From contig OY735212.1 of the NCBI GenBank assembly GCA_963457665.1, positions 4,414,397 to 4,478,396 of the forward strand: a DNA stretch of 64,000 bases. The letters run 5' to 3'. This document shows positions 25,401 through 38,700 of the stretch, one piece after another (the stretch's first letter is position 1; each line of letters starts with the position of its first letter). The position numbers were made by a program, and so were the translations under genes. The notes beneath the pieces are model-generated. The model ran no database searches and was not told the origin of the DNA. It worked only from the letters and a program-made list of their open reading frames with translations. Source of the stretch: Thysanoteuthis rhombus. Taxonomy: Eukaryota; Mollusca; Cephalopoda; Oegopsida; Thysanoteuthidae.

Positions 25401-28400
25401 TTAATCAGGATTCAAATAGATAGAAAGCCCTTTGTACTGAACTGAGAGCAAAATATGTGTCCATCAAAGTGGTAACGATTGTCACTAATCAGGTACCAAG
25501 AAGGGTTTCTCATAGTCCAGCTGATGAGGGTCACATGCAAAACGTGACAAAACTATGAAAGTTTCAGCCAATGAAGCATGATACGTAGAGATAAATATAA
25601 GATAAACAGGCATGTGATTTGATGCAGGCTTCCTTTATTTAGTCTAGCTGTTGAGGATCATATATAAGGATCACATAGAGCAACAATCATGTAAAATGTG
25701 ACAAAATCATGAAAGTTTCAGTTATGCTGACAAGTAAATCACAAAACCGGGACGTGCTGGGTGATTTAGGGGCATGTTTCCAATTAGCACCAATGATTGA
25801 TGTTTGATCCAAGGAAAATAAAATCAAGGATCTTGAATGCTGATTTTCAAGGCAACTATGAGGATTGACACAGCAAAATCTTCCAATCTCTGTTCCCCTT
25901 AATAAGGCCTAATGCAATACTAAGCCCATCAAAGTGAATCATAAATCAAAAAACTAAACCTCCAGAATATTAAGGTAGGATTCACATCCCATGGTTACCA
26001 TAGATTTAGATATTACCATTACAGGTCTGGTTTATTACTCAATAGAAACCATCACAAAACCAACATATATTTTCAGCATGTCATGTTTGGGGTGAGCAAT
26101 TCGAACAATTGGGAGAGAGGATGATCAAAGAATAAGTTACTTCTCTTGCTTTTTGTTAGTCAGTGATCAATGGAAAAGTCAAGCGGACACAAACTAAGGG
26201 ATCAATTTAGCATAAACTTGCATTGCAAAGTAAGTATTTGGAAGGAGGAGGTTGAAAAATCAAAAAACTTTTTTTTCTAGACGTGAGTAAATGCTAAGAT
26301 TTCAAGCCTTCAAACATAATGGATGCCATCAATACGTGTGATAAATTCATGCATGGCCAGCTAGACCAACTGGAAAACTGAAAGAAACCTATGGTGACAG
26401 TTTTGGTTGACAGTTTGTAATACTAACTAAGAAGCATTTTTTTTTCCCAGCTTATACTCACTTAATACAGCAATACCTTGACTGTACTACATCAGAAACC
26501 GCATTAATCAAAGTAATGATGTATTTCTCTTCTACAGAATGTGATACGACTATAGAGATAGAACAGTGAACGGGAGAAAAAAATCCAATATTTTCTTTCA
26601 TCTTGATTTCATAGTTGTTTTTTTATCACAACTTTACTTAGGCCATCAATCTACCGCAATGAGTAAATGGCATGGATCAGAAATCAGTAGAAATACCTTG
26701 CTAGAAGTGAAATGAAATATCAAATCACATAGCCCCACAAATGGTCCGCCCAACCAACCAACTAAGTGGGCTATAGATTCCTTTCTCTTTACTCAACTGT
26801 GTGTGTGTGTGTCTGGCACTCCTAGTCACATTTTTGGGTCTATAACCTTGAATATTTGCATGAGTACACCACTAAACACCATCAGAAAATGTTTTTTTTG
26901 TTTTTTCAAAACAGTGCTTTTTGGGTTCTCTATGGTCATTTTGGACCAACTATTCAGAAAACTTGCGCCAGTATTTTTAGATAGTTTTAGATAAAAGATC
27001 TATTTTTTTTAGATAATTAGTCCTGGTACATGCGTGGGCTACAGTGATTCGTTCATGCAAGGTCAGATACATTTTGATATTTTGCCCAACTAAAACGTAA
27101 AATCTAAATTTGAAAGGAAATTGTGTGAAAAGGTACCAAATTTTGAGAGAGTAGGTACAAATGTTCCCAAAGTGGCATCCCTTACTAGGTAAGGAATGGG
27201 TGTGATAGGGGGAAAGTTGCTGTTGTAGCAAAACCAAAGGTCAGATAAAGAAACAAATTCTACACATAGATAACATTGGTTACCTTCCTCCACCTTTTCC
27301 TGACAACATGAGACAAAGACACGTGGGTATTCCTCTCAGTTATTTCAAGGATGCTAAACAACGGCAAGCGAAGAGGAGAGAAATCACACAAAGAAATACA
27401 CACAGAAAATGGTAATTCGCATCAGAGAGGAATCGCGCAGAGTAGGTGAGAAGTGTCAGGTGAGACGGAGGTAAAATAATAATTGAAAAGAAAAGAGAAA
27501 AACTGGAAAATGAATTTAGTAAGTCAGAAGTGAATGGAAAAGTACATAGGTGGGGCTGAAGGGGTGCGGAGGAGAGGTCTCTATGAAAACACCCCCTGGG
27601 CCCTCAATGTGAGGGGGGAGGGTAGGGGAAGTCTATATGGTCTTCAAAGGAGGGGGTCTATATGAAACCACCCCTGAGCCCTCAATGGGGAGGGGTAGGA
27701 GAGGTCTACATGGAAACACACCCTGGGCTCTCAATAGGTGGGGGCAGGAAAGGTCTACATGAAAAGCCCTCAATGGAGGAAGGGAAAAGGGAGCAACAGC
27801 TTTATAAATTATATTTCAACAAATACATCAGGGGCCAAGTACCTGGGGGCCCCTAAATACCCCACCAAATCTCTAGTTACTCCTTTGAAAAGAATAAGTT
27901 GGAGATGATCATCACGCAAGACAAGTTGGGAAACATAAGTGAATCGGGTGGGGAGGAGGCTGGATAATTCTGGGGAATGTGGGAAGTAAGGGAAGGGTGG
28001 CTGAAGGATGAAAATGAGATGAGGGATGGAAATTGGGTGAGCTTGGTTTACTCTTGGGGAAGGGGCTCTCTTTGCCTTTTTTTTTTTTTCTAAATCCTTG
28101 TAACTAAATCCCCATAGTGACTAGAGTTAGTTTGTGTTACTCATCTATCTCGTGGAAATGCACTCAGTACTGATATTTACAAGTGTGTTAACAAAACCAA
28201 TTATAATTTTTCTCCTATTTTCTCCCAGTTTTTTTTCTTTTTTCTAACCCTTTTCCCAATTTTTTAATTGATCACTCCCAATACACCATGCTGCCAAGAT
28301 GTGTTTCTTGTGAGCAATTACCCAATATTTTTTTCTTTTTTTTTCGAACCATTTCTTTTTTTTCCCCCTTTCATAACCTGATATTTCAACTAAGTGTCCT

Positions 28401-30377
28401 TATTAACCATTACGTTTGCATCAATTACAGGTATGTCCCACTTTTACAAACTTTTTCACTTTGACAAAAAATAAATAAGATAAAAAAGCAAAAACTGTGT
28501 TCAGTGTTTGTTTTGCAGCAAACCAATACAGAGGCAACATGTACCCTCCTGCCCTCCCTCCCTCCCACCTACACCCAGGTGCCCTGATCACCCCAACCTC
28601 AGCAAAGACAACCTAACATACCGTCATCACCAAGAGAATGGCCAATCCTGGTTGTCAAGGAAAGGAGGCAACGAAATAAAATGAGGTGGAATTGAACACC
28701 TTTTTGAGAAAGATTTGTTTATGTGCCGGGATGGCTGTTTCAGGCAACTCTCAGCTTTTCAGCTACTACACAGTACACTGTTAGAAAAGCAACAGGTATT
28801 TTACTAGTACAGCAATAAAGGGGGAGTGATATAGCTTTTGGGGATGCCTCATATTTATTCTATCAATTATTCAAACTATTTTTGTAGTTTCAGTGCCAGC
28901 ATTTTGACTTGTGCACCTTTTGGCCTTCCATACATATTTGTCTCATCAGATAATCTTCAAGAAACTTTCAATCAAATCATAAGTTCACTCCGAGTTTCAT
29001 TTGTGAACTGTCAACAATCTAATTAGTACAGTAGGTAAATCTGAGTGACATCAGCTCACACAGCAATTCTGATTTTAACAAAAGCACACCCAAATATCCA
29101 GTTTGTGTATATTGAGAATGGCAGTTTGTATGCTAATTCCAGCTTAATTGATTTTGTAGAGAGTCTATATTAGGAGGCCTTCAAACAAAGACATAGCTGG
29201 AGTTTGGGGGGGTCCACAGGGATTCAGCTCACTAAATGGAGCTTCTTCCGAACATTTACTGAGATATGTCAGTAGAAATGCAGGGAATTACTATTTATAA
29301 AGCTTTTGGAGAAACCCCTTCCATTGGGGACCCAGAGGGCTTCTTCAAATAGCTCCCACTTCCCTCTGCCTCTCCCCTTAGAGACATTTTTTTTCTAATG
29401 CTCAGTGTTAGTCATCTTCAATACTAGTTTCATTTTAATCTATAGTTTCATTCTGAGAACTGCCTACCAGTTGGTACTTATTTCTAGACTCAGGCAGAAA
29501 AAAGTTTAGAGCAGAACAAGAGATTTGGTTCAAAATTCCTTGAAGATTACTGGGTGTGGCATACTTCTGAGGAAGGCTTGAGAGTGCACCAGCTAAAAGG
29601 TTCTGTTTGAAACAATAAATATAAGGATGATGCTATTCCAAGTGATAGATTAATAAATCTTCACATAAGAACTTCAGACAAGACATAAGTCTATATATAA
29701 ACATTTTGCATATATATTAAGATATTAGCATAATACCTAATGAAGTATTTCAGTATTGCATCCAAATTATTAAATTTCAAGAATAAATCGTAAAATTTTA
29801 AATGTATGTATTGGTTCTGGTTAGTCACCCAATAGAAACCATCATGTAACTACATCTTTTGGCTGCATGTTGTGTTGGGGCTGATCAAATAAATCCCCCA
29901 AATAGTTACATAACTAACAACGGATGATCCCAACAAGAAAAATTCACACATAGTACCATAACATCTAACTCTGCGTAAAACAGAGAACCCTTTGAAAAGC
30001 TTACATAAATTGCAATTTCTGGAAATAATTGGCTGAAATGACATAAATTTTGAAAGCTGCAAAGCTTTCTCTCTCTAGATATATATACATATATCAAGAA
30101 AGCTTCACAGCTTTAAACACAAAAGACATTGAAGAACTTTTCCAAATTTTTTTTTTGAGTCACTTCAGTCACTTATTCCCCAATATCTGATAATGTAATT
30201 TATGTAATTTTCTTCAATCTTTTCCCCTGTTTAGACTTTGATATTAAGGTAGTACGTGTAAATTTTCACTTGTTGGGATCATCAGTTATTTACCATGTAA
30301 AAGTTTAGGGGGTTTGAAAAATAATACAGTTATATTAACATGGTACCCCAGCAGTGTGTGTGTGTGTGTGTGTGTGT

Positions 30378-30412
<35 letters not shown>

Positions 30413-33400
30413 TTAAAGAAAGAGAGGGAGTATCTTACAAAAAGTTTGCATAAAAATAAGGAAACTGTATGATTTAAGGAAATATTAAAAAAACAGTAGT
30501 TGTAGTTATACTCTCTTAAGGATAAACGCAATCATAAATAAGAAAGGACCAAATATTATTTTAGCACTTAAGGAGTATTTTTTGAAGTAAAAATTCTCTA
30601 GGATGATTTTTCCCACCTAGCCTCCTGAAAAATTTGTTAAAATGTCATTCCAAAAATTGAGACAACCACTAAACCATCATTTACAACTGTTCTCAATAGT
30701 AAATTATTGGCATTGTATCCCTCGGATGTGTTTGAGTATAGCATTTAAATCAATAAATTTTAAGAATAAAATCTCTCAAATATAAAACATATATAATACT
30801 TTCATTTATTTGATTCACTCTGAAGGAAACTGACGTATAAAATAGAACAAAATTGCCGTAATTTGACCACTGACGTGGATCTTGGCAGCCTGATTATTTA
30901 GCAACAGGCAAAGGGTACACTGATGAGACAGTGTTGAAATTTTAAGCATTAAGTATGTCAGTCAGATTGTATACCTTGGGGAGAGGAGACAATACCTCAA
31001 AGCAGCTAATGGCCTAGAAGAGCAGATTTCAAAAAAAACAAAAAATAAAACAGTTGTCATTCATGACGGTTGGGGTGCACCAGTGAATAAATAATAAAGT
31101 AATGCATAAACACTGAGCGCTAGAGCAGCCACCCCCTCTGCCAAAAAGAAAAAAAAGAAAAAGGCTAAAAAGACCTGAAAGTCTAGACAGAAAAGGAATC
31201 GTGTTGTGTTTTCCAGGTCACAAGATGGAAATTTTCAAGGCTGATTCACAATTTTAACAAGGACTCTGAATGTAGAAAAAAATAAGAATAACATTTTTTT
31301 GCTTCATTCTAGAGCAGACTAGATGTGGGTAATGTCAGTGTTTGCAGTAAACAAGAAACAAAAGATAACGACAGGTCTGGTTAGTCATTCAGAAGAAACC
31401 ATCACATGACCAGTGTCTTTTGGCAGCATGCCAGACTGGGAGTGATCAGTTGAGAAATTGTAAGAATATGTGATCAATGAATAAATCATTTCTCTTGCCC
31501 TTTGTTGGGCCATGATCACTAATAAAGCATGAATGCTGCTAGACACAAACTAAGGGCCAATTTAGGACAAACTTACATTGTAAATTGAACCCCAAACTAA
31601 AAACGTATTTTGGGGGTGAAATTTCAAAAAAGTAAAAAATAATCCTTTTCTTGATATACCATGTAAATGTTTAAATTTTCAGCCTTTTAACTCCATCGGC
31701 GCAGCATTTACACGCCACACGTAAACAGTCAGCCTAACCAACTTGAAAAACGAAGAAACCTATGTTGATGTTGACAGTTCTGGATGATGGTTTCTAATAA
31801 GAAAAAGTCAGGAAAGCAAGTTAGAAAAAAAAAAAAAAGATGGAGAAATTGAATATAAAAAAAAGACTGAAGGACAATAACTATAAAGCTTCAGTGAAAT
31901 TCTAGAAGCTTCTCAGATAATCTTCTCAAACTCTAACCAGCCAATCAGTCAAAATGTTTCTTATGAATCTAAATCTACACAAAGTAATTTGATTCCAGAA
32001 ATCAATTAAATTTGTATATAAATCAGGTCAAAAAAGCCTATCTATTCCTCACATAAATCATAGTCCACGCATATACCAGAACTAATTATCTACAAAATGA
32101 TCTAAATAGATCTATTTTTTTGAGATCTTTTATCTAAAAATTATCTATGAAATACCAGTAGATGATTTGGACATGGTTGGTCTAAAATGACCATTGAGAC
32201 CCAAAAAAAAAAAAAAAAAAAAAAAAATGATTTTAGATGGTGCTCAATGGTGTACTCATGCAAAATTTCAAGATTGTAGCATCAGAAATTTGACTGGGAA
32301 CATCCTGTCTGAATAAAATGGTTAAAAAAGGAAAATTATTTTTGCAGATTTAATGCATTTTTTTTTTAGTCTGCACAACTTAGCAAACAAACGATAAGAT
32401 TAACCTCACCGATCTTCTTCCATCAGGTCTCACAACACAATTACTCATTTTAACCAATCATTCCATTGACTTTTAACAAAAAAAAATATATATATAATTT
32501 GAAATAATCAAAATATCAATGTTAGAACCAAAATTCCTTAAACTAAGTCCAACTAAAAGGAGGAGTTCCAGTCAAGTGCCTCTTTTTCAAATTCCAAAGT
32601 TTATTCTATTCAAGAATTCTGTCAAAATCAAAAAGGAGGAGTAAAGTGATTTGAATGAATTCAATTTCTAGCAACTACAACAAATTTTGAAGAAAATACA
32701 TTCAAATATTCCAACGTACTTACAGCAGGTTTGGAATGTTTTTTTTTAAAGAATCTATACTTGAAGTGGGGATCAATTTTCTTTTCTTATCAATTAATAG
32801 TGATCCTTTTAATGATTAATGATTAATGAATAATTGATATCAATATATGTAATAGCTAGTGTCTAGGGCTTTGCAATGCTCAAAACATATCACACTGTGT
32901 TTTTCAATTATGTTTATTGTGAGAAAAATTTAGACTCTGCTATTATAAATCTTCCAAAAATAAAGTAGTACTTCTTTGATTACGATTGAATGAAAATCAG
33001 TCAATACAAAAACCCAACAATCAAAATGCGGAGCAGAAGAAAGTAGACCACTACATCTCTATATATAAGTGGATACTTAAAGAGGTCAACAAGAAAGACA
33101 TCTGAGTACATATTCCAAGCTGCGGGTTTGTCTGGGACACATAGTTAAAGAGCAATAAGTAAAAAACAAAGCAATTAGACAAGATAATTATGGTCCTCCA
33201 CACTTTCCCCTTACAAAAACCACTGGTGGGGCTAGGGTTGGGGATCTGCATGGGCCCCAGCCATATTTTAACTCCTGTCATTCCTAGAAAATAATGGCTG
33301 ACAACTTCATGTTTGGACAACAAACAGTTTCTCCGGTGGTTCTTGAGTCAATAGACTTTGGAATAATGAGCATCTGAAGAGATCCATTCTTGCTCCTGGC

Positions 33401-35673
33401 CCAACACCAGTGACCCACCAGTGTTGTTACCCCAGGTATGTAACAGGGTGGAGGGCTAGAAACCTGAGTACAAATCATAAACATAACATCAGTCCAAGAC
33501 AGGGGAAGGAGAGGAAAGGAAGATAGATGTAGAGAAGTTGCAGAGAGAGAGAGAGAGAGAGAGAAGAGAGAAGAGAAGATAGTGTAGAGAAGTTGCAGAG
33601 ATAGACAAAAGGAGAGGAACAAGAGAGGGAAAGTCAAGGAAGGAAGCAGAGAAAAAAAAACAAATACAAACCACAGAAAGAAAGAGATAGGTATAGTGAT
33701 GAAAGACAGAGGGAAAGAAACAATATAATATATAAGCATAAGATGCCAGTGCCTGAGTTTGTAAAGCATCAAGTGCTTTAAATGTAGTTTCACTCTAGCA
33801 AGAGGAACTGATTTCTGACCTGCATTGTTACCTCACTGCCATAGAATGAGGACCTAAGTTGAGTTATGATAAAATAAATAACTAAAAAATCATGAAGAAA
33901 GACAATAATCATCAAAAATTGATAATAATGATTTACATTATTTCATCTAAAGAAAAATAAATAATAAAATAAATGACTTTCTATCACAGTCAATAATTAA
34001 ACAACCCTAGCATCAACATTTGAAGTCAGGAAAAAAATTCCATCAAAGAATTTTCCATAGATGAACCTGTCAGAAGGCCTTCGAAAAGGGTGAAAAAAAT
34101 ATGTTTTCCTCCAAAAATAAATTTTTAAAAAGGATGTAGTTAAGTACTGATGCCAATATTCAAATCTGTATACAAAACAGTATGACCAGGAGCAGTGGAA
34201 TAAGCAAACAAACACAAATAAACCCAGAAACAGACACACATATGGAAAAGGGTAGAACCTTTTGCCATCTTTGATGGTTACATTTATTCACTTATCATTA
34301 TTTAGTAATATGATCTTTTGATGAAAAATTGCAGTTACTTATTGACTTATTCATCAACCTATATGGCACATGTATTATAAGAGTATTTGATAGAAACTCA
34401 CCCAAGTCCCAATAGCTTTAGATCCTGACCAACAGTAGATGGCCCCCCCCCCAAGAACAGTGGTCCCCAACCATCGGGCCACAGACCAGTAATTGGCTGC
34501 AAATCATATTTTACAAGGCCATGAGGAAATAATATGATTTGATGATATTTCAATGTAAAACAAAAGCAAATCCATTTCCTTAGATCTTAACATTATATTC
34601 TAAGATAAACTGTTTTAGAAATGAAATTAGTGTATTAGCCACTTACACAGGTGTCTGCTGCCACTTTGAGAGGCAAGAGGATAAATTCGGGTGGGGTGGG
34701 GGATAAAAAGATACATCCGAATGTTGATTGTCAGGTGAGGGACTAGAGAGTGCCTAAATAGCCACCCATTCCAAGCTGGCACTGTTCATAGTAACCCCTC
34801 GATATACAGCTTCTATAAAACTCCAACACTCAAACTGACTCCTCCCTCTCCCCCAGTAAGAAGACCTGATCCCAGGGTGGGTGAATGCCCCTTTGCACAC
34901 ACACACACGCAGACACCCAGCAGATGCCAATGGCTACTTCTAAATGACCAAGTTGACTATTCCACTCATGATTAACATCAGTCGGTTGGTCAGTAAAAAT
35001 ATTTCCAATATTGAACCAGTCCGGTGAGTAAAAAAAGTTGCCCTATAATGAATACTTTCTTTTGTTTTCAAACTTTACATAGCAAACATGTTGCATTAGT
35101 TTTTTATTGTCAAAGAGAAAAAAAAAAACCCTTCACTCAACTTCTCCAGTCAAAACCATTCTTCTTCATGGTAAAGAGTGTCGCCCCCTCATTCATGCCA
35201 GGAAGATGATATGAAGTCATTAGGTGCATCACAAGTTAAAGATAGAATCAGACTCCAAGTGATGTTAATAAGTACCAAAAGGACAACACTGAGAAAGAAA
35301 CTTGGTCCGGCCTGGTCAGAAGGAGGCAAAGATGTGGCTCTCTTCAATCGGCTTAATACTGATCGAGCTCAACATCTTTAGTACAGAACAATTTTTGCAA
35401 AAAATTAAAAAAATAGCAATAATGATGGCAATAATAACGTTTGGGAAAGCAAATATGGAATTGAGAGATGGTGGTTGGGGAGGGGGGGAGCTCATATCTT
35501 ACATAGCAATTACCATTTACATGACATAAATCGGTTCTGGTCAGCATCTCTCTCTCGGGCAGGTTGGGCAGGGGTGACAGAAGAGCTCCAGTTAGGGAAA
35601 GGAAGCAAGTGGTTATAAGGTTGAGAAATGATATTAACAGAGAATTGCTTCATACAATGTGTATGTGTGTGTG

Positions 35674-35728
<55 letters not shown>

Positions 35729-38700
35729 TGCATGTATATACTGAGGTGTATTGTAGGAAACACCACAGAGATCTGAGAGAGACAGCAAGCACATCACCCA
35801 CAGAGATGGAAGATAGAGACAGAAAAATCGGTGAAGGACTGCATTTAGAATTCAACAGGGCCCGTACTCACCCTCAGTGTATGTGTATGTGTGGGGGGTA
35901 AAAAGCTGTCATATCCAAGAAGTATGGTCAGCGTCAACATAATAACAAGTCATATCTCTGTTATTTTATTGCAAAGCCATATGAATGTGGAAGGGTGAAT
36001 AGTTGACAGGCAGAGAGATACTTATCAATTTTTATATTCCTAATGATACAAAATATTCAGGTTGACAAAGAGTCATTATTATAAGATTGTGACAAATAAT
36101 CTCACACACAAATGCTACGACATCCATCATCCCTTATTATAATGGAGCTAATGTAAGAATATGTAACCAAAACTACAAAGCAGATAACTTGTATTTTAGT
36201 TTCAACTAGCTGTATAACCCATCTGTAGGATAGGTTTTTGGCTAGTCAGAATAAAATAAAAAATTATCATTACACATATGTATATTACACAGATATGCTT
36301 TTGGAGCAGTACAAATCTGGGTCTTAGGTTAGGCCTGTGGACTGTTGGTGTGTTCAACACCTGAATTATAGATTTCAAAATTGGTCTCAAAATGATGCAC
36401 ATAACACAAGTACATACAGTAGATTGTGCCCATACATTAACAATGAAGATGAATTCAAGTTCAGTATCTGGAAAATATATTAAACACCCCATGGCGTCTC
36501 AATTAGTAAACTGCTATGTATAAGAAATGATGCAAAGTATAAACTCAAAAACAAAGAATATTAACCCACATCAGCATAGAGCAACTGAAAAAGACTTTGG
36601 TTAAAACTTGTTATAATAATAACTAGTAGAAGTACACCACAGAAGAAAGGTTTGTCGTCAAAACATCCGGACAGGGTTTCATCCACATTGAAAAATCATT
36701 TTCTTTAATTATTTTCTGAGGTTCAGCAGGAAATCTGGTGTCAACATCTTCTTCGGCACTTGCTACTTTTCCTGTTGTTTTTATATATTTCATGCTTGCT
36801 CTGAATTAAAAGTTTTCAAACTACTTCTCGCTTGCTGTGAATCTTACATTGTCTACTTCATACTTCATTGATAGCACATCTGGAGTGGAAGATAATTTAG
36901 TTGACAATAAAAGAAATGGAATAAACAGATCAGTTTCTTTATTATGAAATTTCCTAACCGTATTTATCAAAATTTTTACTGCGTACACGTAGGGTGGTCG
37001 CAATTTAATCGCATCAATCTAATCTCATGTTAAACAAAACTGCATTAATCAACAAGACACCTAGGATACTACGATTTGCATCGTGACTAATTCTACAATT
37101 ATGATTTTCAATTTTTGCTAACACTTGCTTATATGACATGAGAATACCATACATGGTATATAGATGGATCTTTTTACTCAAAAAACAAAAAAACTAAGCA
37201 AATAATATATTGCATCCAATACACCAGTATTATGACTAGGAGACTGACTATAGAAGCTTGATATTGACAGTTATGGGGCTTGGATTAGTTGCAGTAAACT
37301 GTAGATCTCCAAAAAAGCCTTGTAAACTATTCGTTTCCTGGTATAGCATAAGATGAGTGAGTGGATAAAATATCCAAGAATATTATTGAATGGAGAATAC
37401 ATAAAATAGTATTCTAATCAAATTTATTACATGTTTTGCCTTTCCGCTTTGTCCAAGTACTAATTCTGAATGAAATAATACTGAAAAGTTTGGTTTTTTT
37501 TATCAAGTAAATAATGTCACATTAAGTAATTTGAATTATATAGGAACCTCAAAACAAAAAATGTGTAGCGTCCCCTATTCTTTTAGTTAGGAATTAAATA
37601 CGAGACTCTTCTTTTAGTTAGAGATCGAGAACGTCACTTCCTCTGATGACCCCTATAAAACCCCTGGAAGTACATGGTCCAATGCTCATTGGCTCTAGCT
37701 GATCATGCCTCTAGCCCCAGCACTTTTGCCGCCCACTCTCTCTCTCTTTTTCCTTCTCCCTATGATCGTTATCATTTCACCAACCTCCCCACTGATCTGA
37801 TCTTAACCATTTTTCCACCATGACATTCTCTGTACAAACTTTGTCCATTTCACTTCACCGATGTCAAGGCATCACACATACGCACAGCTACACAGCTACA
37901 CCACAGTGTCTTCACCATGTGCTCCAAACGTATATTACCTGAAAAGGCCAGGCCTTTTTACTATTCGATAGTCACGATAATCTTTCCTTAAACTTCCTTA
38001 CTTCTGGAAACACACATAAAACTCCATGTTCTCCATCTTGGTCTGTCTGTTGAGAGTCTATCAGCATCAGAGAATAGCCCCTAAGTTAATGCACACAACT
38101 TGGCAGTATGGCTTGCACACTGAACCCAGATTCCACGTATTACCTTGGAGTGATCCAAGCTATATGGAAATCCAAGCAGTTCAGACAACTCTGCTTCAAC
38201 ACCAATGCCAGTACTATCATGAAAAGAGAGCTCCCACCTTTCGCCATCTCTTGTCTTCATACGATCAATCAGACTTACGTTATTCTTATATGTACTTCAT
38301 TTTCATTTGTCATTTATGCCCTAACATTAAACGAGTATCTTATTAGTCTAATCAAAATCCTTGTATGTGTTCTTTTCACTTTGTTTCATCTTCGTGTCCA
38401 AGTTCATACTTGGTGCCTTATCTCTTTGTACACAACCTTTTCATCTTACACATCTACAGGGCAGCCGCCAACGTCAAACCACAAAGAAGAAAGAAATCTT
38501 TCGTCTCCCAATATTCTTCACACTACCTACTCCACAAACCAAACAACGAGAATTATGAAGTCACCACCACAAAAAATGGATCTATATATTCAAAAAATAG
38601 CAGGGAGTACGAACAAAGATTTTAAAAGATATCCAGGCTTTTGCTTTAGTGCTGTTAATAAGTCAATTATTGGGTGTGTGTGTGAGCATGATTATTTTTT

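Noticed and set aside
33284-33793. 169-codon minus-strand open frame rich in Ser, Leu and Phe
   Set aside because: It is the reverse translation of a GA-rich low-complexity tract (33490-33725).
35510-35901. Open frames with long Tyr-Ile or Tyr-Thr runs
   Set aside because: Translations of (AT)n and (GT)n microsatellites; the same is true near 8507, 15912, 30286 and 57409.
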